From Aureococcus anophagefferens (taxonomy: Eukaryota; Sar; Pelagophyceae; Pelagomonadales; Pelagomonadaceae), in contig NW_008705565.1 of the NCBI RefSeq assembly GCF_000186865.1, positions 404,440 through 468,439 on the forward strand: a stretch of DNA of 64,000 nt, given 5' to 3'. Below, piece after piece: positions 28,951 through 36,273 of the stretch. The notes under the pieces are model-generated. The model was not told where the DNA came from, did no database searches, and was given only the letters and a program-made list of their open reading frames with translations. Both the position numbers and the translations under genes were made by a program. Position 1 is the stretch's first letter; every line of letters begins with the position of its first letter.

Positions 28951-29176
28951 CCGCCACCGCCGGGACCGCGGGGCTGCGCCCGGGCAGCGTCCGGAACCCC
29001 AAGGCGCGCGCGCGCGGGAACCCGCGGCTGACGCGACGCGCGAGGCGGCGCCTCCGCCACCGCCGGGACCGCGGGGCTGCGCCCGGGCGGCGCGCACGCA
29101 CGGGAGCCCGCGGCTGACGCGACGCGCGAGGCGGCGCCTCCCGCCACCGCCGGGACCGCGGGGCTGCGCCCGGGCA
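28951..29176. repeat. 36-bp repeat, three copies, in the divergent promoter region
   Basis: Three almost identical units (28951-28986, 29054-29089 and 29141-29176) start CCGCCACCGCCGGGACCGCG and are spaced 103 and 87 bp apart. The spacers between them also resemble each other, both containing GCTGACGCGACGCGCGAGG. The array fills most of the gap between the fucosyltransferase and RING genes and ends 17 bp before the RING start codon, so it probably forms the RING 5' UTR and promoter. Confidence 0.88.
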
Positions 29177-29193
29177 GCCGGAAGAGCGAAATC

Positions 29194-30324
29194 ATGGAGA
29201 AGATCGACACGGAGCTCCTGGACGACGCCAACGCGCGGGTGAGATTCGCCTGCGTCATCTGCGCCGATCTGCTCCACGAGCCGACGTCCGTGTGCGTCCA
29301 AGGGCACCCGTTCTGCTCCGACTGCATCGCCAAGCACCTGACGAGGAAGTCGGAATGCCCGACCTGCCGCCGGCCCGCGACCCCAGCCACGAGGCTCCTG
29401 CCCTTTGAGGAGATCATGCTCGAGGCGACGATGCGGTGCAAGCACGCGGCGAGGCGCGAAGATGACGCCGAGCCCCCGACGAAGCGGGCCAAGGGCCTCG
29501 AGCCCTGCCCCTGGCGCGGCATCGTGGGCGAATACCGCGCCCACCTCGCGGGAGAGTGCCCGCTGGAACCGGTCGTCTGCCCCGTGTGCTCCGAAACGGT
29601 GGCGCATCGCTGCCTCCTCGGCCAGCACGAGCCCGTCTGCCTGCACCCGTGCCCCCATTTCGGCTGCGGGCACCGAGCGACGCGCGCCGATATGGCGACG
29701 CACCTGGTCGAACACGCGGCGACGCACGCGCTGACTGCGGCCACGAAGATCGCGGAGCTCGAATCGAAGACGTCGGAGCTCGAGGGCAAACTGGAATATT
29801 TACGCGACTGGACGCGCGTCAAGTTCGTTTGGCGTCCTCTGGCCAAAGACATCTTCAAAGCGCATGAGCCGGACAGCGCATTCTTCTCTGCATCTTTCTT
29901 AGTTTGGCCCGGATTTCGACTCCAGATATCGGCTAAAGACGTGCCGGAGACGATAGGTGACCCCGAAGGCACCGCTTACCGATTCTGCATGCGCAACCAA
30001 CTCGACAAGATTCCCTCGAGATGGCATGGCAGATTATTCATGCTTCCTACTACGAATCGCACGGGTCGAACGCTCTCGTATGGAAGCCGGGATCACCCAA
30101 ATCGCTTTCCATTCCAAGAAGAGAAACACTGGTCAGTATATGTTGAGAATCGCTTCACGGAAGCGCAAATTCGGGGCTTGACGCATGAAGATGGGAAACT
30201 TGCCATCAATGCCGAACTGTGGGTCAAAGATGAGTTCTCTGAGGTCTTCAGTGCACCTACCATCAACCTATCCTTGTCATCGGACATGCCGGTGGCGGAT
30301 CTGCTCGGTATCGGCAGAGAGTGA
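29194..30324 (+). CDS. RING / TRAF-type zinc finger protein (putative E3 ubiquitin ligase)
   Basis: This protein has 376 residues and no intron. A C3HC4 RING spans about residues 20-60 (CVIC...HPFCSDC...CPTC). Two TRAF-type zinc fingers follow (about 100-170, with CPWRG...H..C and CPHFGCGHRA...H). A short heptad coiled coil (about 178-200) and a C-terminal 160-residue region resembling the TRAF/MATH beta-sandwich complete it. The order RING, TRAF fingers, coil, TRAF-C is that of TRAF proteins, which trimerise and ubiquitinate signalling partners. From about 29790 codons become less GC-rich than in the first half, so the two halves may have different histories. It converges with the NSF-like gene, with 71 bp between stops. 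Confidence 0.83.
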   Translation: MEKIDTELLDDANARVRFACVICADLLHEPTSVCVQGHPFCSDCIAKHLTRKSECPTCRRPATPATRLLPFEEIMLEATMRCKHAARREDDAEPPTKRAKGLEPCPWRGIVGEYRAHLAGECPLEPVVCPVCSETVAHRCLLGQHEPVCLHPCPHFGCGHRATRADMATHLVEHAATHALTAATKIAELESKTSELEGKLEYLRDWTRVKFVWRPLAKDIFKAHEPDSAFFSASFLVWPGFRLQISAKDVPETIGDPEGTAYRFCMRNQLDKIPSRWHGRLFMLPTTNRTGRTLSYGSRDHPNRFPFQEEKHWSVYVENRFTEAQIRGLTHEDGKLAINAELWVKDEFSEVFSAPTINLSLSSDMPVADLLGIGRE

Positions 30325-30390
30325 AAGTCTCAGAAAGGGCACCCCCTCCCCGCTCCCATAGACACGTAACCAGCTATTCACGCGGCTTAG

Positions 30391-30448
30391 GTCAGTCAGT
30401 CGGTCGGTCGGTCGTCGTCGTCGTCGTCGTCGTCGCGCGCGCGCGGGC
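30391..30448. repeat. GTC/GTCG microsatellite and CG run at the 3' end of the AAA+ gene
   Basis: GTCA and GTCG units grade into a (GTC)n tract, then a CG run. On the minus strand the tract encodes the Asp-rich tail (eight consecutive Asp) of the NSF-like ATPase and overlaps its stop codon. Slippage here would change the tail length. Confidence 0.85.
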
Positions 30449-32417
30449 GATTCGAACCCGGCGTGCCCGCGTCGCGGTGGTACGCGTCTGGGTCCCGGAG
30501 CGCGCGACGGTAGTCGTAGGGGCCGTAGTTGTCCATCGAGTTCCAGCTCACGCTCGCGCCGCTCGCGCCGTCGCGCTGGCGCGCGAAGATCTGCTTCGCC
30601 ATGTCGAGCGTCGCGTCGAGCTCGCCGGATCCCTCCTGGAGGCCGCGGAGCCGCGCGCGGCCGTCTCCGCCGAGGGGCCGCCCCGGCTCGACGGCGACCT
30701 TGACGACGTCCTCGACGGCGACCTCGGCGACGTCCTCGGCGGCGGGCGCGTCGTCGACGGTCCACGCGAGCTCGAGCGTGGACCGGCGGACGTCGTCGAC
30801 AGCGCGGTCGAAGTCGCCGCCGTCGACGGTGCAGGCCGTGACGTCCTCGGACTTGACGGAGCGGTCGAGCGCGCGGGACACGGCCGCGCGGACGACGGCG
30901 GCCATGGCCGCGCCCGAGAAGCCGTCCGTGCGCGCGGCGACGTCGGCGACCCAGGCGTCGTAGGTCGCGTCGTCGACGACGTCGAGCGCGCAGGCGTCCT
31001 CGGGTTGCGGCGGCGCGTCCTCCTCGGGCGGCGGCGGCGCGCCGCCGAGGCGGAGCCGGCCCGAGGACCGCATCTTCTCCGCGTGGATCCTGAGCACGGA
31101 CCGGCGGCCGCGCTCGTCGGGCCGCGGCACCTCGACGTGGACCTCGAGGCGGCCCGGCCGGAGCACGGCGTCGTCGACGAGCTCGCGGCGGTTCGTCAGC
31201 GCGAGGACGAACGTCGGCACGGGCAACTCCGACACGCCGTCCATGAGCGCGAGGAGCTGGTTCACGACGGAGTCGCGCGTCGACGTGTCCGACGTCTTGC
31301 CGTCGGAGCGCTGCCGCGCGATGGCGTCGAACTCGTCGAGGAGGATGACGTGGAGCTCGTTGGCCTCGGCGACCATGTGCACGTCCGGCGCGTCGCCGAC
31401 GCGCGGCTCGACCTTGGGCGGATTCGTGAAGAGCTCGCGGAGCTGCGCCTCGGAGCTCCCGACGTACTTGTCCATGATCTCCGGCCCGGACACGACCGTG
31501 ACCGCGCGGCGGCTCAGGCCCTTGGCGAGGCGCGCCGCGAGGTAGCTCTTGCCGCAGCCCGGCGGCCCGTAGAGGAGCACGCCCTTGAGCCGCTCCGCGC
31601 CGAGCTCGTCGAGCAGGGCCGCCGGCGCGCAGAGCGGCGTCCAGACGCGGCGCCGGATCTCCTCGAGGGCCGCGTCGAGGCCGCCGATGTCCGCGACGAC
31701 GTCGGCCCACTTGGCCGGGTCGAGCGACCGGTACTCCGCCGCGGCCTTGGCCGCGGACTCGCGCGCCTCGAACCACTTGCTCTTCGCCGCCTGCTTCGCC
31801 TGGGCGTCCTTGGCGAGGAGCGCGGGCTGGGACCGCGCCTTCTCCAGGTTCTCCTGCGTCGCCTTGACCAGGCGCTGCTGGAAGTCGTCCTCGCGCTTCT
31901 TCGCGACGTCCTCGAGCCGCTTCTTCTCCGCGTCGAGGTCCGCCCGCGCCCGCTTCTTCGCGACGCGGCCGTCGAGGTGGCCCGCCATGGACGCCGACGC
32001 CGTCCACTGCTTGTGGAAGAAGTTCCAGTTGGCCATGGACACGTCCTCGTCGTTCCCCGAGTCGACGGCGGCCTTGAGCTCGTCGAGCGCCTCGGGCGTC
32101 AGCGGCACGTTGCGGTTGAAGAGCTGCTCGAAGGCCAGCGCGAAGCCCTGGAAATCCAGCGACGCCTCGCGGTCCGGGGGCACGCCGCACATGACGCAGA
32201 GCGCCTCGAACGTGTCGCTCGGGCTCCCGAGGTCGGGCTCCGCGGCCTTGATCTTTTTGGGCTTCCGCAGCTCGTTGCGCTCCGCCGCCTCCGTCGACGC
32301 GGAATTCGTGATGCGGAACACGGGCGCGAACCCGGGCCGCGCGCGCCGGAGGCTCGAGCGCGGTGCGCAGGACTGCAAGGCGGAGGCCGTCGCGAGAAGC
32401 AACCAGGCTGCCTTCAT
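30396..32417 (-). CDS. Single-domain NSF-like AAA+ ATPase with signal peptide
   Basis: This protein has 673 residues from Met 32417, which starts a hydrophobic leader (MKAAWLLLATASALQS). A Lys/Glu-rich coiled coil leads into one AAA+ module: Walker A GPPGCGKS, a GPEIMDKYVG segment, Walker B ILLDEFDAI, and a second region of homology ALTNRRELVDDAVLRPGRLE carrying the arginine fingers. These match the D1 domain of NSF closely (NSF has GPQILDKYVG and LLRPGRLE), but there is no D2 and no NSF N domain. A leader on an NSF-type ATPase is unusual; ER, periplastid or plastid location is possible. The C terminus carries the DGRARLRGL...LDATLD motif shared with the next gene, and an Asp run. Confidence 0.8.
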   Translation of the reverse strand: MKAAWLLLATASALQSCAPRSSLRRARPGFAPVFRITNSASTEAAERNELRKPKKIKAAEPDLGSPSDTFEALCVMCGVPPDREASLDFQGFALAFEQLFNRNVPLTPEALDELKAAVDSGNDEDVSMANWNFFHKQWTASASMAGHLDGRVAKKRARADLDAEKKRLEDVAKKREDDFQQRLVKATQENLEKARSQPALLAKDAQAKQAAKSKWFEARESAAKAAAEYRSLDPAKWADVVADIGGLDAALEEIRRRVWTPLCAPAALLDELGAERLKGVLLYGPPGCGKSYLAARLAKGLSRRAVTVVSGPEIMDKYVGSSEAQLRELFTNPPKVEPRVGDAPDVHMVAEANELHVILLDEFDAIARQRSDGKTSDTSTRDSVVNQLLALMDGVSELPVPTFVLALTNRRELVDDAVLRPGRLEVHVEVPRPDERGRRSVLRIHAEKMRSSGRLRLGGAPPPPEEDAPPQPEDACALDVVDDATYDAWVADVAARTDGFSGAAMAAVVRAAVSRALDRSVKSEDVTACTVDGGDFDRAVDDVRRSTLELAWTVDDAPAAEDVAEVAVEDVVKVAVEPGRPLGGDGRARLRGLQEGSGELDATLDMAKQIFARQRDGASGASVSWNSMDNYGPYDYRRALRDPDAYHRDAGTPGSNRPRARDDDDDDDDRPTD
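30604..30665 (-). repeat. Shared C-terminal motif, copy in the AAA+ gene
   Basis: This encodes DGRARLRGLQEGSGELDATLD. It is almost the same, at DNA as well as protein level, as 32741-32799 in the neighbouring gene: 18 bp identical, a variable middle of different length, then 26 bp identical. Confidence 0.9.
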
Positions 32418-32661
32418 CGCAAATGTCAAGGAGCGTTGCGTAGGTGCAAGCCGAGCAGCAAAACCGAGGGCGTCGGGTCGCGCCTGCGACGACGAGAGTG
32501 GTGCACGCGCCGACGACGCACTTCGAGGAGGCCTGTTGCGCGGCATCATTGGCTACTTGAGCCCTTGCCTAACCCACGCGACTCGACGCCTGACTCGTCT
32601 GGACTCGTCCTGAACGAGTCCTGAACGACCGCACCGCCAACTCCCATTCGAAGAAGGAATC

Positions 32662-35238
32662 TTAGACCCCGCCCTTGTCGAGGGCCTCGCCGCGGACGGC
32701 CTTGCGCAGGGTCTTGACGCGGGCGAGGCGCTCCCGGTTGTCGAGCGTCGCGTCGAGCGCGCCGGAGTCCTCGAGGCCGCGGAGCCGCGCGCGGCCGTCG
32801 CTGAGGCGGTCCCGGGCGCCGCGGGGCCGGCCCGGCTCGTCGGGGGCGTACGCGAAGGGCTCGTCGGGGACGTACGCGAAGTCGCCGAGCTCGCCCGGCG
32901 CCGTGCGGCTGAGGCGGTCGACGCGCGAGGACCGGACGTTGTGGAGCGACGCGGACGCGGAGAAGTGGTGGTGGCTCGCGCGCGCGCGCGCGTCGGCGAC
33001 GGCGCTCACGGCCGCGGCGCCGTGGCCCGCGGAGACGAAGGCGCGCGACGTCCGGAGCGGCGGCGCGTCGTCGCGGCCGCAGCCGTCGCAGTCGCAGCCG
33101 TCGTCGTAGACCTCGACGTAGCGCTCGCGGGGCCCGACGGCGCAGGGCTCCTCGAGCATGTCGTCGTAGGTGAGGCGCGCCGCGGGCTCCTCGAGGAAGC
33201 GGTCGATGGCCTCGTCGGTGGCGAGGCGGTAGTCCGCGCCGCGCCGCTCCGCGTCCGCGAGCTCCGGGCAGAGCGTCGCCGGGTGCGGCTCGTAGGCGCA
33301 GTCGCTGCCGAGGTCGTCGTCGCCGCCGAAGAGGTCGAGGCGCGTCGTCGCGCGGGCCTCGGCCTCGTCCATGCGCCGCTCGAACTCCTTGTCGCTCGCC
33401 TCGCGCGCCTCCTTCTTCTCGCGCGCCTCCTTCTCCTCCTCCGTCTCGAGGCCCGTCACGTCCGGGTCGTCGCCGGGCTTCGTCGCCTCGTCCTTGCCGA
33501 CCATGACCTTGCAGCCGAGCCGCTTCTGCATGAGGCCCAGCGCGAGGTCGAGCTCCGCCTGGACGTTGTGCGACGCGTCCGCCAGCGTGTACTCGGGCTC
33601 GGGCGCCGGCGGCGGCGCGCAGGGGTCCGGCGCCATGCGGTTCATGGGCACGGGCGGGTGGCCGCCGCAGGGGTCGTGGCAGCGCGCCTGGCAGTGCTGC
33701 CAGGAGGCGTCGTGGCACCCGTGGTCGCCGCCGCCGCCGCCGCCGCCGCCGCAGCCGCCGCCGCAGCCGCCGCCGCAGCCGAAGGTCTCCGCGGCCTCGA
33801 GGAGCCGCAACGAGTGGGCCTCGCGCACCTCGCGCTCCATCTGCTGCCGCTCCGCGTCCTTCTCCTTCTGGAGGTCGTCCTGGAGCTTCTTCTCCGCGGC
33901 CTCCTTGGCCTGGTACATCTTGGTGAACGAGTAGAGCGCCGCGTCGAGGTGCTCGCTGATCTGGCCGAGGGTCTGGGGCGCGCCGCGGGGCGGGCCGACG
34001 CAGCCGTAGTCGCCGCAGCCGTAGCCGCCGCAGCCGTAGCCGCCGCCGCCGTAGCCGCCGCCGCCCGGGCCGGGGTCGTCGCCGTAGCGGACCGTGACGC
34101 CGTCGGCGCGGCACGGCGCGAGGTCCTCGGCGCCGAGGCGCTGCGTCATCGTCCCGATGGCCGCGTCGAGGTTCGACGCGATGTCCGCGAGCGTCGCCGT
34201 CGCCGGGTTCGGCGGCGGCGGCGCCGACGCGCGGCGCGACGCCGACGCGCGGAGCCGGCGCCTCGCGTCGGCGACGATGCCGTCCGACTCGTAGGCGTCG
34301 ACGCCGCCGGGGCACGTCGACGCGGCGACGTCGAAGTCGTCGACGGGCACGAGGCCGAAGTCGCCGAGGCCGCCGCCGAAGTCGCCGAGGTCGACCTGCT
34401 CTTCTATTCCGCCCATCGTCTCCGCGCGGCGCATGCGGCTCGCCCAGCCCGCGGCGCTCCGGCCGCCGGGCGCAGTCGACGCCAGCGGCGCGCTCGCCGA
34501 CCGGCCGCGGGCGGGCGCGTCCCAGTCGACGCCGTCGATGGCGTCGTCGTACTCCGGGCGCCACCGCGCGGACGGCGGCGCCGCGCGGCGCGGCGGCGGC
34601 GGCGACGGCGCCTCGAACTCCGCGGACGCGCGCGACCGCCGCTCGAGCTCCCGCCGCAGCAGCGCCTCGTCCTCGGCGGCGAGGGTCTTCTCGGCCTCGG
34701 CGGCGAGGGCCGCCGAGGACGAGGCCTCCGGGCGCCACCGCGCGGACGGCGGCGCCGCGCGGCGCGGCGGCGGCGGCGACGGCGCCTCGAACTCCGCGGA
34801 CGCGCGCGACCGCCGCTCGAGCTCCCGCCGCAGCAGCGCCTCGTCCTCGGCGGCGAGGGTCTTCTCGGCCTCGGCGGCGAGGGCCGCCGAGGACGAGGCC
34901 TCCGGGCGCCACCGCGCGGACGGCGGCGCCGCGCGGCGCGGCGGCGGCGGCGACGGCGCCTCGAACTCCGCGGACGCGCGCGACCGCCGCTCGAGCTCCC
35001 GCCGCAGCAGCGCCTCGTCCTCGGCGGCGAGGGCCGCCGCCCGCGCCTCGTCGCGGCCGAAGCGCTCCGGCGGCGCCTCGTAGCGGGGGCTCCGGGCCTC
35101 GCGGCGCGCCGCCGGCGGCCGGTCGGCCTTCCACCAGACCTCCTCGAGCTCCCCGGTGCCGATGCGCCGCTCCCGCTCCTCGGGCGCTGTCGGCGGCGCG
35201 TTACGGAACCGGTCGATGAGGGCGGCGGCGCTCGACAT
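32662..35238 (-). CDS. Repeat-rich coiled-coil protein of unknown function
   Basis: This protein has 858 residues; Met 35238 (MSSAAALIDRF) is the start. The N-terminal part carries three 58-residue repeats (EDEALLRREL...ARWRPEASSSAA). The middle has three helical units of the type LADIASNLDAAIGTMTQRLG, separated by Gly/Cys/Tyr runs (GYGCGGYGCGDYGC and a Cys/Gly tract near 33720-33780) and a coiled coil of Glu/Lys/Gln. The C terminus holds DGRARLRGLEDSGALDATLD, shared with the AAA+ gene on the same strand 244 bp downstream. There is no signal or membrane segment. Cys/Gly tracts could bind metal. I cannot name a family. It is divergent from ClpR across 138 bp. Confidence 0.68.
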   Translation of the reverse strand: MSSAAALIDRFRNAPPTAPEERERRIGTGELEEVWWKADRPPAARREARSPRYEAPPERFGRDEARAAALAAEDEALLRRELERRSRASAEFEAPSPPPPRRAAPPSARWRPEASSSAALAAEAEKTLAAEDEALLRRELERRSRASAEFEAPSPPPPRRAAPPSARWRPEASSSAALAAEAEKTLAAEDEALLRRELERRSRASAEFEAPSPPPPRRAAPPSARWRPEYDDAIDGVDWDAPARGRSASAPLASTAPGGRSAAGWASRMRRAETMGGIEEQVDLGDFGGGLGDFGLVPVDDFDVAASTCPGGVDAYESDGIVADARRRLRASASRRASAPPPPNPATATLADIASNLDAAIGTMTQRLGAEDLAPCRADGVTVRYGDDPGPGGGGYGGGGYGCGGYGCGDYGCVGPPRGAPQTLGQISEHLDAALYSFTKMYQAKEAAEKKLQDDLQKEKDAERQQMEREVREAHSLRLLEAAETFGCGGGCGGGCGGGGGGGGDHGCHDASWQHCQARCHDPCGGHPPVPMNRMAPDPCAPPPAPEPEYTLADASHNVQAELDLALGLMQKRLGCKVMVGKDEATKPGDDPDVTGLETEEEKEAREKKEAREASDKEFERRMDEAEARATTRLDLFGGDDDLGSDCAYEPHPATLCPELADAERRGADYRLATDEAIDRFLEEPAARLTYDDMLEEPCAVGPRERYVEVYDDGCDCDGCGRDDAPPLRTSRAFVSAGHGAAAVSAVADARARASHHHFSASASLHNVRSSRVDRLSRTAPGELGDFAYVPDEPFAYAPDEPGRPRGARDRLSDGRARLRGLEDSGALDATLDNRERLARVKTLRKAVRGEALDKGGV
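32741..32799 (-). repeat. Shared C-terminal motif, copy in the repeat-rich gene
   Basis: This is the second copy of the motif described at 30604-30665. It lies about 40 codons before the stop of its gene; in the AAA+ gene the copy lies about 70 codons before the stop. Confidence 0.9.
34553..35030 (-). repeat. 174-bp coding tandem repeat, about 2.75 copies
   Basis: Units begin (plus-strand coordinates) at 34553, 34727 and 34901 and are almost identical. Each encodes 58 residues: an acidic/basic helix followed by a Pro/Arg loop. The outermost unit diverges after about 130 bp. The period equals that of the unrelated array at 4706-5227. Confidence 0.9.
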
Positions 35239-35376
35239 CCCTCCCTTGTTGGCTGCCCCGCAGCTCTCGTTTGCGCGTCGATTCGTCAACCGCTGGACGG
35301 CAATATCCGCGGCGCCGCCGACCTCGCCGAAGGTGCAGTCGAGGCTCGCGGGAGATTGAGGTGCCGGCCAGCTAAT

Positions 35377-36215
35377 ATGCTCGCGGCGCGCCTGCTCGCC
35401 GTGGCCGCCCTGGCCTCGGCCCTCGTGAGCAAGCCGAATGCGCTGCGGCGCGTGCCCACGAAAGCGGCGCCGCGTACCGCGGAGCGACGACCCATGACGA
35501 TGATGCCGTGCCGCCCCGGCGCCCCGCCTAGCACTATGCGCCATTCACTCACGCCCCCGTCTCCGCGCGCAGGCAGGGCGTGCCGCAGGTGCCGTACCAG
35601 CCGCCCGGGAGCGACAGCCACATGTTCGTCGACATCTACCAGCGGCTCTACCGCGACCGCATCATGCTCGTGGGCAACTTCCTCGACGAGGAGCAGGCGA
35701 ATTCGCTCATCGCCGTGCTCCTCTACCTGCGCTTCGAGGACCCGAAGAAGCCCATCTCCATCTACTTCAACGTGCCCGGCGCGCTCATGAAGCCGTGCCT
35801 CGCCGTCTACGACACGCTGCAGACGCTCGAGTGCCCCGTGACGACGGTGAACCTGGGGCTGGCGACGGGCATGGGCGCGTTCCTCTGCGGCGCGGGCACG
35901 AAGGGCTGCCGCTACGCGCTGCCGAACGCGCGCTTCCTCATGCAGCGCACGGGCCTCGACGACCCGTTCCAGGGCCAGGCGTCGGACATCGGCCTCGTCG
36001 TCCGCGAGAACCTCCGCGACAACGACCGCATGGAGAAGGCGCTCGTCAAGATGACGGGCAACAGCATCGACGTCATCCACCAGGACATGAAGCGGGACTT
36101 CTACCTGAGCGCCCACGAGGCCGTCCAGTACGGCCTCATCGACAAGGTCCTCATCCCGCAGCCCAAGAACCTCGGCCGCGACAAGTTCTCCACGGGCCTC
36201 GGCCTCACGGTCTAG
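35377..36215 (+). CDS. clpR: ClpR-like, proteolytically inactive Clp subunit (plastid)
   Basis: This 257-residue protein has two exons. Exon 1 (35377-35507) encodes a leader (MLAARLLAVAALASALVSKPNA...) ending MTMMP. A 65-nt GT-AG intron (35508-35572, phase 2) follows. Exon 2 (35573-36215) begins QGVPQVPYQPPG, the start block of plastid Clp P/R subunits. The fold is ClpP, but the catalytic serine of the ASMGA motif is Gly (TGMGAF) and the histidine of the HQP motif is Gln (MQRTG), so the charge-relay system is lost. ClpR subunits mix with ClpP in the plastid protease ring and are structural. The leader suits bipartite plastid targeting. It converges with the YHYH gene. Confidence 0.9.
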
Positions 36216-36273
36216 GCATACCCCGCCGCGTCTTAGTACACTGCTGGGATCTGCCAAGTCGGGGCCGAGAAAT

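Noticed and set aside
33715..33785. CRISPR-like regular short repeats
   Set aside because: They are in-frame GCC/GCCGCC runs coding Gly and Cys in a nuclear gene; no spacers.
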